Assembly (NCBI RefSeq): GCF_002776525.5
Contig: NC_045437.1
Coordinates: forward strand, 131,784,590-131,848,589
Length of the DNA: 64,000 nucleotides
DNA from: Piliocolobus tephrosceles
Taxonomy: Eukaryota; Chordata; Mammalia; Primates; Cercopithecidae
Direction of reading: 5' to 3'
Shown: piece after piece, positions 25,542-39,085 of the stretch
Numbering within the stretch: position 1 is the stretch's first letter
How the letters are laid out: each line of letters begins with the position of its first letter
Program-made: the position numbers and the translations under genes
Notes under the pieces: model-generated
Databases searched by the model: none
What the model was told of the DNA's origin: nothing
The model's input: the letters and a program-made list of their open reading frames with translations, nothing else

Positions 25542-27589
25542 TTTGACCTCCAGTTACTAAATGCTGCTAGTTTCCCCTCCTCATCCTCTCTCTCTGGGAT
25601 AGCTCATGATTCCTTTACATGTTTTTTCAAATTCACCAGTGGGGAGGTGCCACAGAGCTTCCCCTCAAGACTAACATTTATAACAAATGTATAGGAGGAG
25701 TTTTGGAACCCTTAGAGGTCTAAACTTAGAAAGATCTGAATGATTTACCTGCTCTAAGAATAGCATATAGTCACGAAGCAGGGATGGTGGACAGTGCTGA
25801 GTGTAGAGGTAGGATGGACTGAGGGGCGTGTTGTTCTTCCTGGGGTACTTCCCTCAAGGCTTTATTTCTCTAAAACTGAGAAGACGGTGTCGAATATTGT
25901 TTCCTCACCTGGTTATCTCTGGAAGCTTGATGCTCTTTCTTGCCTCTGAGGCATTGACATACAGCTTTGCTTCTGGAAAATTGCTCACAGTATTTGAAAA
26001 CATTGCAACTTTCCTTGGGAAGTGTTTGAAAGCACATATGCACACATGCATGTACACCCATGTGACTTCTGTATCCTACGTAAAACAAGTGGAAAAAAGA
26101 GGGAAGGGGTCAAGTTCAAAACTAGCAGGTCTTGGTTATGCTATTTTAGGGCCTTTCCTGTAGGAGGGTTTCTCAAAAATGCAGAAACACCCCCTTCCAC
26201 CTCCGTTTGTGCAATGATGAGAAAGCCTGCAGGAGACCATATTTAGCTAAAGAAATATGCATGTGTGATTTAAAAAAAAAAAAAACAGAAATTCCAAAGC
26301 TAAAACTGATAATAAACACTAAGACCATTTTGCAATCTGTGTGGGTAATCTCAGGGTCAGCAATTAATGACCCCATTGGATTCCATACTTTGACTCAGGC
26401 AGGACTCTCAAGACCAATTCAGTTAAACCAATATCCTCTTCTTCTTAGAAGAAGTACTAGGGATATTGTAACACCTTTTATACTCCATTCTAGCAACTAA
26501 GTAGACTGAGCTATAAATTAAGAATTGATATTTGGGGACATTAACAAAATGTTTCCAAACTGCGTATATTTTTAGAACTTTAGTTGTTAAATATAGTTTA
26601 TTTCTCTTGTAACTTGCTTCAAATCATACATCATATTCTATCACTAGTTTGGGAGTACTTAAATCATGGATTTAAACATTTTTTACGCTTAAAGGTCACT
26701 TTTGTTTAAGAAAAAGCCCTATGCTTGTGGAACACTGATCACAACCTCTATGTATGTTAAAAAATCAGACAAGAAATGTCAAGTCAAGTCATGAATCATT
26801 TACATCTTCTTGATTAATTATTTTGTTTTTGGGAGAAAGTAGAGGAGAGAAAAGTCATCTGAACTGCCCAGTTTTAGTTGTAAATGCATTGCTGTGAGTT
26901 CAGCCAACATGAAATGTTTAGTTTGGATATTTCCAAATTTCTCTGTGCAAATTTTTAAGATTAATTTGAATCAAAATCAAACCCATTCTATTTGTTTGTG
27001 TGGTGGCACGTGAGCAATGGTCCCACCGGGCTGGACTTAATATTTTCTTTCCTTCTTGCAAAAGATAAAGCGTGACATTTTGCCAAATTTGACAAAGTCC
27101 AAATTTTTTTTGCCAGTTTTTTTCCTGTTAAAATTAACTAGTGCTCTCATTGGCTTCAATGCTCGGAAAGTCAGTCTTGGATACTGAATAAATTTTTTAT
27201 TAAAGATGAAGGTCCTATTTTCTCTCCTTGAACAGTATCTCCCTTACTTTAGGATTTTGCTTTCTTGTTGTTCATAAAAATAATCATGAGAACAGAAGCA
27301 TGACATTGTAGAGTTAAAAGTCCTCAGTGGCACAAAGGTGCTCTCTGAGAGATTTTAAAAACCATCCAACAATGACATTTACGCCCAGCAATTCTGTTGC
27401 AAGTGTGCCATGCTCATTAAACAAACCACCTCCAGTCTATTTGGAATCACAGTATTTGCAAATTATTTCCCATCTCCAAGGGCCATTTATAATGGAAAGA
27501 AAAGAGATACGAAATTGTGAAAAAGTCAATTCTAGGGTTTTATGCCTGGGAAAGACAGCAAAGCAAAGGTCATGGAAAACTCTGCGGTT

Positions 27590-27680
27590 GAGCACTGACT
27601 CAGCTATTTGGTTACATAATTCACCCCGAGTGACCTGCATTCTTCGCATCTGTAAAATGGGATCTATGACATTTATTTGA
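27590..27680 (+). mobile_element. Possible short MIR fragment
   Basis: gagtgacctgcattcttcg followed by catctgtaaaatgggatct resembles the MIR core. Short and diverged. Confidence 0.4.
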
Positions 27681-28170
27681 AAAAAAATCTTAATGATTTT
27701 TAATGAGACATGTTGCAATGTTAGTGTTTCAGACAGAAGGCATGGAGCAAGAATCATTTCCTGCTCCAGGCTCCGCTCTTTCTTAGCTTCCTATTGGATG
27801 GTAATGTTTGTCTAAAAAAATGTAAGTTTTCTTTTCAGGAGGTATATTTAACTATGAAGCAATTCTGTAAGGTTTCCAATATATTCCAGAAAGTCACCCA
27901 TTTTTAATAAAAAAAATCCTTAGCAATTCACAAATTAAAATTTGCTTTGTGTTTTAATAAAGTTTCAGGTTTGATAAAGATTTGGGTAAAATATATGTAT
28001 CTGAATAGAAACAATGAAAAGAATGCTTTTAAAAACTGAAGTTGCACCCTGAAGTTTCAGGTCCTAATGTGGCTAGGAAATGCTGAGATCTTGAGGGACT
28101 TTCTGTTAGTGAAAAGATAAAAGATTTTTTTTTTTCCTTTTTCTCAAGTCTTCATCATTAAAGTTTGGTT

Positions 28171-28357
<187 letters not shown>

Positions 28358-29214
28358 TGAACATTAATATCTAATAGCTTGATCTACTTGAAGATACTGT
28401 CTATGCTTGAATTTCTAATAGAATGTGTAGACTTTAGTGGTGCCTCTCTGGGTGGGCCAGCTTCAGTCTACAGAATTTGGGGAAACTGGAAGAGATGGTT
28501 TGGGTTTACCAGGAGGCAACAGTTACTACTGGAATGACTTCCATTCTTTGGCCCATAAGCAATGGGAGAGCTTCTGTTTAGAAATTTGTCTTCTTGGGCT
28601 TGCCATGGTGTGGTGGTCCTATTGTATGCTGGGAATTGAAGAGGAGATGCAAAGTTACAAGATGTATAGAAAAAGCCCATTCACACTTTAGCAAGGGTGT
28701 AATCTGTGGCTATTTTGTAGAAAGAGTACTGTAGCCTGATCTTCGAGGAACATCATTCAATGGCAGCATAATCCAGGTGTAGGTGGTTCTTGACTTATTC
28801 GATGACTATTCACCAGAGAGAGTGATTTGCTGGGAGAACCTAGAACGACCAAGGGTTTTTTCTAGTTCTAGGAATTTATAACTCTCAAACATCTCTGTGT
28901 GTGACTGCAACCCCATGAAAATGACTAAGTTCTAATTGTGCAGTGCTGTCCAAGCACTGTGATTGTTCTTTTAACCTACCAGTTGACTTGTCTGGCAACC
29001 ATCAGCATCAGCTCAAGATTACAAAACATGTGCATCCTGTTATATAGATGCCATGGCAAATCTGCCATTGTGCTCTCAGTTCTGAGCCCAAGTTTCTTAG
29101 CCACCATGCTCCAAGCACCCTCTCTTTCACTTCACCAAAGTTTAGAATAAAAACAATGTTAGGGCTACGATGTACCATAGGGTTCATTCATCCCATTTGC
29201 TTTGTAAGCATGTA

Positions 29215-29400
29215 GTCATCCTAACTTACTGAGACTTACCGTATGCTAGGCAATGTGCTAAACCTTGAGATAGATCATCGCACCCTTCTTTCTACACTAC
29301 GAGTAGATACTCTTAGCATATTTCTTTTCTTGATAAGGATACTGAGACTTCGAGACATATTTGTCTCATAGCCAGAGAGCAGCTGCCCAAAGCCTGTAGA
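29215..29400 (-). mobile_element. Probable MIR SINE fossil
   Basis: Antisense: cttactgagacttaccgtat, gctaggcaatgtgctaaacc, gataaggatactgagact, agagagcagctgcccaaagc. Confidence 0.6.
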
Positions 29401-30904
29401 ATGTGAGTGATTTGTATATGGCCACACAAAGATTTCCATTTCTAGCTGTGCTCCCGTGACACTGGTTTAACCCATCTAGATATTTTCTTTGTGTTGTTTT
29501 CTCTCTAGAGGGCCATACAAATGAGCAGAAAGTTAAAACTGTGATGGTTGGGTGTGTTTGTCTTTCCAGAACAGAGAATGTTCTTCTTTGTAAGCCTTCT
29601 GTGTATACTGCTTACTGCCAGTAACCCACTCAGACAAACCCCTTGCTCGCTCGTGCTGCTGCTGCCTTGGTATTTTCTACACAGCAAACAACGGGTATGC
29701 ATTAGGTCATAGAATCAAAGTTCTCATAAAGCCGAATCAGAGATGAACTTCCCAGCCCACCCAACTAATTGTTAGGCAAGTTGGAATATTCCAGGTATGA
29801 AAGGTGGACTAAGTTCCCCTTGCCACCTGTACTCCATTTTTTGTTGAAACTGTTGGGTTGTAAATTAGAAGCATCAAATTCATGGCAAGATTTGCTGCCA
29901 GCCTGGAGTCTTCATCCTGCTGCAGACAGTAGTCTCATGAGGACAGACTGTCCCAGGTCTTGTGGGCTGTGTCTTCCACCTTTTCCATCTTTCTTTCTGT
30001 TGCTTATCTCAGAAGTTGGGAGATGGGAAGAGTAAATATAATACGGACTCCTTGCTTCATGTCATTGCAATCAAAGTGGAGCTCAAAATTGGCATTAAAT
30101 ATTACTGACCTTGTGAGAAGAAGGTGGTTTGGTCTGAAGCTTCCTGTAAAACCTTGTGCCTTCTTAACCCAAGTGTACTCCGTTGAATATGGAATAAGAA
30201 TACATCAGGAAATCATTCATTTGCGCCTCTGCCTTGCGCTTAATCAAGGTCCCTCCGTTTTTTCTCACTTTCCTACTTTCTTGACTTGTTTTGGGAACAG
30301 CAAAGGGAGGTTAGCATGTAACTTGGATTTATCCAAATTGCTTTAAAGGATCTGTTTCTATATAACAAAATTGACAAAAGTCATGAGAAGGAAAAACCAT
30401 TAATGCAATACCTTTGTCCTCCTCCCTCCTCTGTCCCTCCAGTGCCACTGCCTTGTGTGTGCCAGGAGCCCCTTTTCACTCTGTCCCAGGAGTTGGGGGG
30501 GTCCAGCCAGGAGCTGAGGGTGGAGGATGCTCCTTCGTTGTCCAGCCCCTGCTTTCAGACTTCTCTTGGTTGTAGCTATGTCATAAAACAACTATGACCC
30601 TGTCCTGGTGCAAACTGGTTCCTAAAATATTTGTGCAGATATTCTTTTAAAACAAGCAAATGCAACTGCATCAGCAGTTGGGTACCTGGGTGTGGACTTT
30701 AAATTGGGCTGTTATCATGACTGTCCTATGTTCAGAATAATGAGCCTTGTAGAAGTGAACCTTTTTTTGTAATATTCTAAACTATTTCTATATTTAGGTT
30801 TTCATACAGACTACTTGGCACACACAATTTTCTCTGCCTTTTCATTCAGGGAGAGAATTTGATACTGCCCCAAATCAAGAAATCGATTGTATAATGTGAG
30901 AATT

Positions 30905-31105
30905 GAGAAATAGCTCATACTTGCTAAGGGTTCATCATGTGTAGGCACTTTATGGGTATTGCTTTAAGCCTCACAATAGCCTTGTATTCAATACTCCTGT
31001 TAATTCTAATTTTGCATATGAGTAAACTGAGTTTCAGAGAGGTTAAAAAGCTTGCCCAAGGTTACACAGCCAGATAGGAATAGAGATTGGATTTGAACTA
31101 TACCG
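30905..31105 (-). mobile_element. MIR SINE fossil
   Basis: Clear antisense MIR: gcatatgagtaaactgag, gagaggttaaaaagcttg, cccaaggttacacagccaga, ggatttgaact. Confidence 0.85.
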
Positions 31106-31162
31106 TATTGTTTTTACAAACGAAGGAAAAGTCCTAGTTAGTAAAAGAGCATATGCAATCTT

Positions 31163-31217
31163 GAGAGAGGGAAGAATGACAGAAAGAGGAAAGAAAGAAA
31201 GAAAAAAAGGAGAGGTT
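31163..31217 (+). repeat. Purine-rich tract
   Basis: About 55 bases almost entirely A and G, including (AAAG)n units. Confidence 0.75.
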
Positions 31218-31434
31218 TCATAAGCCAGGTGGTATAGTAGTAGAAAGTAGTAATAGTAATTGTAGTAGTGATGATGGTTGTTTTTAATCGAATAAAATTA
31301 CATGAGTGCCTTTTATTTTTGTAGAAGCAGAAAAATATTAACCAAGTTTGAGGCCATTTGTCAAGGCCTGCATTGTACAGAATCAGAATTTGATCAGAGG
31401 ACATGTAAGAAAAAGCTATAGAAAATGCAGAGTG

Positions 31435-31680
31435 TGACTAATATTAGCTAACATTCATTCACTGAACACTTAGTTCCTGCCAGGCAATATGATAAATGTT
31501 TGGTAGTACCCTTGTGGGATTCTCACCATTGTGTATGATGTTGTTCTCATTTGATCATTCCTCTCATGATGAGGAAATTGAAGCTTGGGGAAGTTAAATA
31601 AGTGGTTCAGTTATCAAGTGGTAGAGAGATGGGACTTGAACCCAAACAGTCCAACCCCAGGGCTTACCTTCTTAACCTTC
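31435..31680 (-). mobile_element. MIR SINE fossil
   Basis: Antisense MIR: ctaacattcattcactgaac, ttcctgccaggcaatatgat, atgaggaaattgaagcttgg, gggacttgaacccaaacag. Confidence 0.85.
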
Positions 31681-33196
31681 CATAATTTAGCCTATACCAC
31701 CATTTTTATCCTAGGGTGTTATCAGATCAGGGTGATAGGCTCACATTGCCATGATGTCTTGTGCTGGGGGTGCCTTAACAGTTGCTGTTACCTTCCAAGG
31801 TCAGGTAGAATTGGCATGTACAGACTCAGAGAGGTAAGAGGGCTTCCCTTCATCTTCCAGTTGTATATGTTTGTGATTGGTGCCACTGGATTCTAGGTAG
31901 AATTTATCTTTATGAAGTAAAGGATACATGCCTGTGCTAGGGCAAGACAATTAACCTGTTTAGACTCATCTTTAGAGCTGGATCCCTGTCCATCCAAAGT
32001 CTTTGCCCCAGACCATATGATCTTGAGGTTTATGCCATCTCTAAGATCCAGGACTTCTAATTTTAAGTAGACTTTTATCACTTCTGCATTTCCTTGCTGT
32101 ATAGCCCAATACACCCAGGAAGCAGGCTGCCAGGCTAGGACAAGTAGATAACATTTTAGATTAGCAGCTAATGCCATTATTTAGAGTCTTTTTTTAGCTA
32201 AAGAATTTTTTAAAGAGCCAGAGAAAATCAGGCTGGCTTAATTTAGTCTAATTTGTGCTCTTCCCCTACCAACCCAGTCTTCTGCAAATGAGTAGTTCAG
32301 TTTAACTCATGGATCGCCCCCTGAGGGGTGGGAAGAAGACAGGGGCACTTCATTGCTCCTAACTCAGCTCTGCCTTCTGCAAGCCCCCAAGTTCACATGG
32401 CTTTCTTGTGAATTTGGTTTGCCGCCTTCCTCTTTCTTTATTGTTTCTTGCCCTTTCTCCTCTCCCTCTTTTTAGAAAGTAAATTATTTTACTATTATTC
32501 TTGTGCTCCTTGCCCTGTCCTACTCTAAAAGTCTTTTAAAAAATTGTTTTAGTGTTTTATGTACAAATCTAGGAAAACTAGCAGGGTTGATGTGTGATAA
32601 TGTTTAATGTGGGTTGAGATTTTTTTCTTGACCAGAGCCGCGCTTGATTGTTTTGCTTTTCTACCAACAAGTGATTTGGAGCAGGGAGGGGCTCCTGCTT
32701 CTGATGTGTAGAACTAATTGTTATTTTAATATCTCCTCTGAATTCCTCCAGTTTCTAAACAGTGAGCACTGGTTGGCTTGCCTGCTGGGTATCTAGCACT
32801 GGGATAGGTACCATGGGTAATTAAAGTCGGGCTTTGTGGGATCTGGTGTTTTATTTGGAAAGATGACTTGCTTCCATGAAGCAAATTAGAGAGTTACATA
32901 ATATATTTATATAATCTAGTATTAAATTGGTAGTTTACAATTCCAGGCAAAGTTCTAGAAGGCAGAGAGTGGTGTAGTCAGAAGTAGATTGTTTGAATGA
33001 CCAATCAAGTTCCTCTTATGTATGGATGCAGCTCTGTGCTAGGAACGTTAGGCTCTCATGGCCCTTTTATTTTATCACAGAATTTATACAACTTAAAGTA
33101 TTTAAGCTGTCAATTAAAAAAAAAAAAGGACAATGGTGGGTTTAGTGGGGAGCAGAGAATAATATTCCAGGCAAGTGTTGAGATTGCACGGGTTAG

Positions 33197-33669
<473 letters not shown>

Positions 33670-36149
33670 AATGATTCCTTTTAACTAGAGTTTATTCCCC
33701 TGAGAATCCCCCCACAGTCAGAAGGGGACAGTGGTGGCATGTGGAAACTGCTCCTTTTCTTCCACTATTGTTCTTTTCTTTCAGAGCACACTTACAATAC
33801 ACAGATGTGATGTTTATTTGCAAAAGGATTCTTTGAACTTCATCAAAACAATTTAATTGGCCACGAAACTGGATCTCCCTATTGATATGTCTTTAGTCAA
33901 TATTTTTACTCTCTATGCTTCAGATTTTGGTATCTGATCTAAATCAGAGACTTATGCCACAATGTTGGCCAAATTCATCTTCTAGATAGTGCTATGGAAG
34001 ACTAGTTCTTCAGGATATTAATAGATACCCCTTAGGAGATGAGAGAGGGAGATTTTTCTTGGTAAGTTTAGGGAACGTTGAGTCAAACAAATTCTACTGG
34101 TCTTTCTTCTAGGGCTTTGCACAACGTTTGAGGTACTAGCATGCACCGGGAATACTTAGATGCAGTATTCAGCATGTCCCAAACTTTTGTGAAGGCAGAA
34201 CTCTTTTTTTTTTTTCCCCCAAGGATCACCTTACAGGGAGATATATTGGTGATGGCTGAAGTGCATTTTGATTTCATGTTAATGGAGCCAAGTCATGAAA
34301 TTCAATCACAAAGTGGTTGGACTGGGATAGATGTGAGAAAACCATCTGAAATATTTGCAGAGTATCATTCAGATTAGACCAGGAATGTTTAGAGCCATTA
34401 TTCTTTAAAGCTGCAAGGCTTTGAACAAAATTTCCCTCATATTTTGCATCTGGTTTTAGTCAGTACACACTTGGCATTAGATGCTATATGATTTTGCAGG
34501 GCAGCTATATTTAAAGATTGCCAGTACCACTTAGTTCAGATGGGAGAAGCCAAAGTTTCCTCGTGTATGAAGCAATTAGTCTCACACAGGTTCTCCTCAG
34601 TGTCTTTATCTAGATGCATGCTTTCTTCAGCTACATTCCCAGACATAGGGAATGAAGTCAAAAGAAACCTCTGGTGGAGACCTGTGGGTGAATATAGTTG
34701 GGTAAATGGTGGTTTAGGGGCTGAGAAGCAATTTTGCCACTTAAGTCAAAAAATTGGAAAACCAAGTGGTAAATGCAGTCCTTGATTTATTTCTTTCATC
34801 CTATCTATCTCTACTTTCCATTCTCCTTTGTACACATAGCTCAGAGGAATGATTGTCAATAAACAAGAGGATTGGCTTCTCTATGATATTCAATAGTGGA
34901 TGACTAAGATGCATACATGTATTCCGCCGGAAGTTTCCCAGGCCTTTTTGCCCGGCCTTGACTCTTACTGAACCGCATGTAGAGTCACCACATTTTAAGG
35001 GCCTTGAGAAATCTTTTTTCAGTCAAGTACAGCTTTCTTATTTTGTGAGGAAAAAGAGACTTCACAGTGGTAGGGTGACTTGTCCTGGGAGCATATTATC
35101 TACTTAATGCTGGGCTCAGAGCCCAGTTCTCTTGACATCCAACTTCACCCCCTTTCAGCTTTTGGTTGTACCAGATTTTCTCATGAAATTTCCATGGGCT
35201 TTTAACATACTCCCAGAAATTTACCAAACCTTCCTAAATTTTATACGTGATTGCCCTAGCACTCTAAAGACTTATATATACCAGCTTGTATGTGAGATAC
35301 AGCTCCACTAAAATAAAAAAGAAAATTAAGATGAAGAAAGACATTATGTCACACATTACCTCTTTCAAAATGTCATGATAGAAATGTAATACGATGTAAA
35401 TAGTTGTGTCCATTTATTTTACATATATGGACGCTTCCATGTGTAAATTTAATTCAAAGTTGATTAAATGCGTGGATTTAAAATGACTCATAGTTACCTA
35501 TTTTTTTCTAAATGTTTCATGTCCTATATTTAACCCGTGTTTATTGCCCATCTATTATATAGAAGGTGCTTTATGCAAAATTATAAACTTTATTTGTTAA
35601 AAAATTTAAAAGCAGTCTGGATTAGTTGCATTAAACTTTGAATATGACTTTGAAGAACAACTTTCAAGCCCAAGTAATTTTATGAGAAATCATTTCTAAA
35701 TGAGCCAGCATGTTAAAAAAAAAAAAAAAGATAAAAATGGTCTAATGGCCTTTTTAATATAGTTACATAGTTACAGCCATGCTCACTTTATTCCTAAGAT
35801 GCCTTAGTCTACATTTTTATTTTTGATGACTGAGGCACTTGAAATCTATTTTCTGTGTTGATAATTATGAAATAGTTAAAAAGGACTTTAAGATGACATT
35901 TTCAGCTATTTACGGTGTGCTCAGGAGGTACATGTGTCTGTAACTTGAAAATAGGAACCACAGAAGTGTGATGAATTTCTAATTTTCATATGAATCAATG
36001 ACAGAATTCACACCTGGCTGCAGTCATGTGACTTTTATGAAGACAATGAATATTTATGGATATCTAGATAGTGCTGTATTCCTTTCCTGCTGATTGTTGA
36101 TCGCTGGGATGGCTCCCTGATACCCTGAACTAAATAAAGCCTTCTACCT

Positions 36150-36700
36150 TATACAACTTTTACTGGCTTTCTCTTTTCTAAAGCCACAACTTCTTAGTTT
36201 GGGATTCAAGCCCACCACCTTGACTCCAATCTTTCTTTTCAACATCCTCACCCACCATTCATCTTAATTTATGTTCTATTCCATTGACTTGTTAGCTGCT
36301 CCTTGTACCTACAGTGACTTTTCTCCCTGTCTTGCTGATGCCATTGCTCCCCACGGGATCCTTTTCCCTCCTTTCTGTGGTCATATCCCTCTGCCCTTTA
36401 AGATCCTATGAAATACCACCTTTTTCTCTGAAATCTTCCCGTATGACTCAGGTATAGAATATTTTCTCTTCTGTCTGAATTCTTATGTTGTCTTATTTCT
36501 ACCATACTATGTTCCTTATACATCTCCATCTTTAATTATCGTATTTAAGGGCATACCCTCTTCCTTGAAGGCAGGATCCAGAATAAATTCAGCTTAATTT
36601 TCTGTGATGCCCAGCACAGAGCTTTGCACATCTGAAGCATTAGTGAAAATCTGTTGAATGACATTACTTCCTCATTCATTCATTCATTCATTCAAAGAAG
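36150..36700 (+). mobile_element. L2-type LINE fossil, 3' end
   Basis: Sense L2-like: agatcctatgaaataccacc, ctgaaatcttcccgtatgac, ttccttgaaggcagga, gatgcccagcacagagcttt, gttgaatgacatt, then the (CATT)n tail. Confidence 0.65.
36673..36694 (+). repeat. (CATT)5 microsatellite
   Basis: CATT units at the tail of the L2-type fossil. Confidence 0.85.
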
Positions 36701-36864
36701 TGCTCCCTAATAGCAACTGTTGTAGTTGACGATGCTTGAAAGTGTCAGTACTAGATAGATTGTGGTCCAGGTTTTGCTAATGCTTGTATGGATAGTAGTT
36801 TATATTTAGATGTAATTGTTGTGTAATAAGTATGCACATAAGTGTCTTAATGTATAACTATTGG

Positions 36865-37195
36865 TGATGGTGAACATTGAGTAGTAATAGAAGTAACACA
36901 TGTTGACTGATTGATACAAGTGATGCCTTTTCCTACACTGGTTACAGGAATTGTGTCAATTAATCCTTGTAATAAACTATCAGATAACAACTCCCATCCT
37001 ACTCCCTCCCCCATCCTACTCTCTCCCCCGTCCTACTCTCTCCCCCATCCTACTCTCTCCCCCTTTCCCCAATAAGGAAACTGAAGGTCACAGAGGTTGA
37101 GTGAATTTCCAAAGGTCCCGCAGCTGATTATTGGCAAAGCTTGGATTTGAATCAAAGTCCACCTGACTCCATAGCCATCTCTTAACTCTCTAATA
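36865..37195 (-). mobile_element. MIR SINE fossil interrupted by a minisatellite
   Basis: Antisense MIR: aataaggaaactgaaggtc, acagaggttgagtgaatt, gcagctgattattggcaaag, then ttggatttgaatcaaagtcc and cctgactccatagcc. Between its two parts lies the 17-bp array at 36996-37063. Confidence 0.75.
36996..37063 (+). repeat. 17-bp minisatellite, four copies
   Basis: Unit atcctactctctccccc repeated with period 17 (starts 36996, 37013, 37030, 37047), with only single-base differences such as a C for T in the first copy and G for A in the third. Pyrimidine-only except the A positions. Confidence 0.92.
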
Positions 37196-37533
37196 TGAAT
37201 GTCATAAAACTCATTTATCCAGAGATGTGTTATAATAACCTCAACTCTCCAAAATTCAGCATGAAACCAGAAGCAAGCCAAAAAAGTAAATAAAATAAAA
37301 AGCTTTGGGTTAATGAGAAAATACTTCTTCACAAACTGTGTCATCTGTTTTCCTAGGTCACAGCAAAATAGAAGGCCCAGACTAGAGGCAGATCATGTAT
37401 GGAGGCGGGCTATTGGATACAGGCTCAGTGACAGCTGATGGCCTGATGTCTAGGGAAGAAATGGAAAGCCTAAAAAGCAAACACAGAACTATATTACTGT
37501 GCAGTTCATTAATGATGGTGACCCTGAGTAATC

Positions 37534-37550
37534 AAAAAAAAAAAAAAAAA
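37534..37550 (+). repeat. Poly-A tract (17)
   Basis: Seventeen As with no recognised retroelement body. Confidence 0.85.
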
Positions 37551-37686
37551 GCTGGCAATATATTTAGTATATTTTGTTTAAAACAGCAAGATGTGTATAA
37601 TGCAACTTTGAAAGACTTTCAGCAAAAGCACTTGTACAGCCACATTATTAAAAGGGGTTTGGCTTCAGTTTTTCTGTAGTGCCTAC

Positions 37687-37836
37687 TTTTTTTTTTTTTT
37701 TTAATACTTTAAGTTCTAGGTTACATGTGCATAACCTGCAGGTTTGTTACATATGTATACATGTGCCATGTTGGTGTGCAGCACCCATTAACTCATCATT
37801 TATATTAGGTATCTCTCCTAATGTATATCTCCTAAC
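37687..37836 (-). mobile_element. 5'-truncated L1 3' end, primate type
   Basis: Poly-T then aatactttaagttctaggtt, acatgtgcataacctgcagg, ttgttacatatgtatacatg and tgccatgttggtgtgcagca, the antisense L1PA/L1PB-like 3' end, about 150 bp. Imperfect direct repeats GTAGTGCCTAC (37676-37686) and GTAGTGCTTAC (37837-37847) are the probable target-site duplication. Confidence 0.93.
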
Positions 37837-37995
37837 GTAGTGCTTACTTTTTTCACATCTCTGAGTTCCAGAATGAACATGTTAAGTGAGGAATTACTGG
37901 TTGTATGGGCTAGTATCAGTGTATACCATACGTAGATAGGACCAACACCACAAAAAATGTTAGAATGAGTCTCTGTATCTTAAAACTTTGACATC

Positions 37996-38017
37996 TTTTG
38001 TTTGTTTGTTTGTTTTT
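37996..38017 (+). repeat. (TTTG)n microsatellite
   Basis: About five TTTG units. Confidence 0.85.
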
Positions 38018-38530
38018 AAGCTTGGAGAGACTCTACAAGTCTTTCGGTGAAAGGTGCATTTATTCCCTGACTACTTTATCTATCAGTCTTCTGGCTTTTA
38101 TATTTTTCTTTACTAATTCCATAGGCAAAGATTCTGCCTTGTGAATTGCCAGTGTTGATAACAAGTATTCATCCCCTTCCATAAATGCATTCTGATTTCC
38201 TTTTCCTTTTATATTTTAATTTTCAAACAAACAAGCAAGGAACATAGGACACTGAGCCAGGCCTGTGTAGGGAATGATGTTCCTTCTTGACTGAATTTAG
38301 AAAAACAAGCCTTGAGAAAGAGCTCATTGTGCAGCCTCAAACCACAGGGGCTGGCGTTGCTGGTGTCTGATGCTCTCCTTCTGGAGTACCCTGGGTCTCA
38401 GGAACTCACCCTTGCTTTTCTAGCTCCCAGATGGTCAGGCTGGGATCCAGTCTTTAATGGGGCCCAACTGGCACAATATCTGCATCCTGGGAAGAGAGCT
38501 GGAGAAAGTTTATTTAAAAAATAAATTACA

Positions 38531-38548
38531 AAATAAATAAATAAATAA
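38531..38548 (+). repeat. (AAAT)n microsatellite
   Basis: Short AAAT/AATA array. Confidence 0.8.
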
Positions 38549-38924
38549 CCCACAAAACCAGAGGTAGTGGAAGCATAATGTATTTGCTTCAGTCTTTTTT
38601 ATCCCAAGTCTGTTATTTTGAAAGATGATCTTGTTGCCATTTTGTTTTGTACAATTAACTGCATTGATTTCAGGACCTGGTTAGATTCCTGGTCAGAAGA
38701 ACTGGGCAGTATGTTTCTGTGAATGTTTAATGAGGATACCAGGAAGTTTGTGGTTGGCAAAGTAAAAAGTTTTTTCGTTGTTGTTGTTTGGGAATTTTTT
38801 AGTAAAAAGAATTCTGAATGGAGTGGTGTTATTTTCTTTTTGTAGATTCATAAGAAACTTTAGTGACTCTTTATCTTAATTATTAATGGTGGCTAATGGC
38901 ATCACAATATTTATCTATTCAATG

Positions 38925-39085
38925 TTCAACAAGTATTTATTGAGTGCCTACTAGTTCCAGGGGCTTGATAAACACCGGGAACATAGCAAAAACAAAGAAG
39001 GCCAAGATCATACCCTTATGGGGCTGATATTCTACTTAGGGGGACACAGACAATGAATAGGAAAGCACATCTACATCTCTCTACT
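38925..39085 (-). mobile_element. L2-type LINE 3' fragment
   Basis: Antisense: ttcaacaagtatttattgag, tgcctactagttccaggggc, gaacatagcaaaaacaaag, ccttatggggctgatattct, gggggacacagacaatgaat. The order matches the reverse of the L2 3' end. Confidence 0.7.

Noticed and set aside
29960..30346. 128-codon plus-strand open frame
   Set aside because: No motif or family resemblance; intronic, no flanking signals.
36996..37063. CRISPR-like array
   Set aside because: Contiguous 17-bp tandem units without spacers, in a primate intron.
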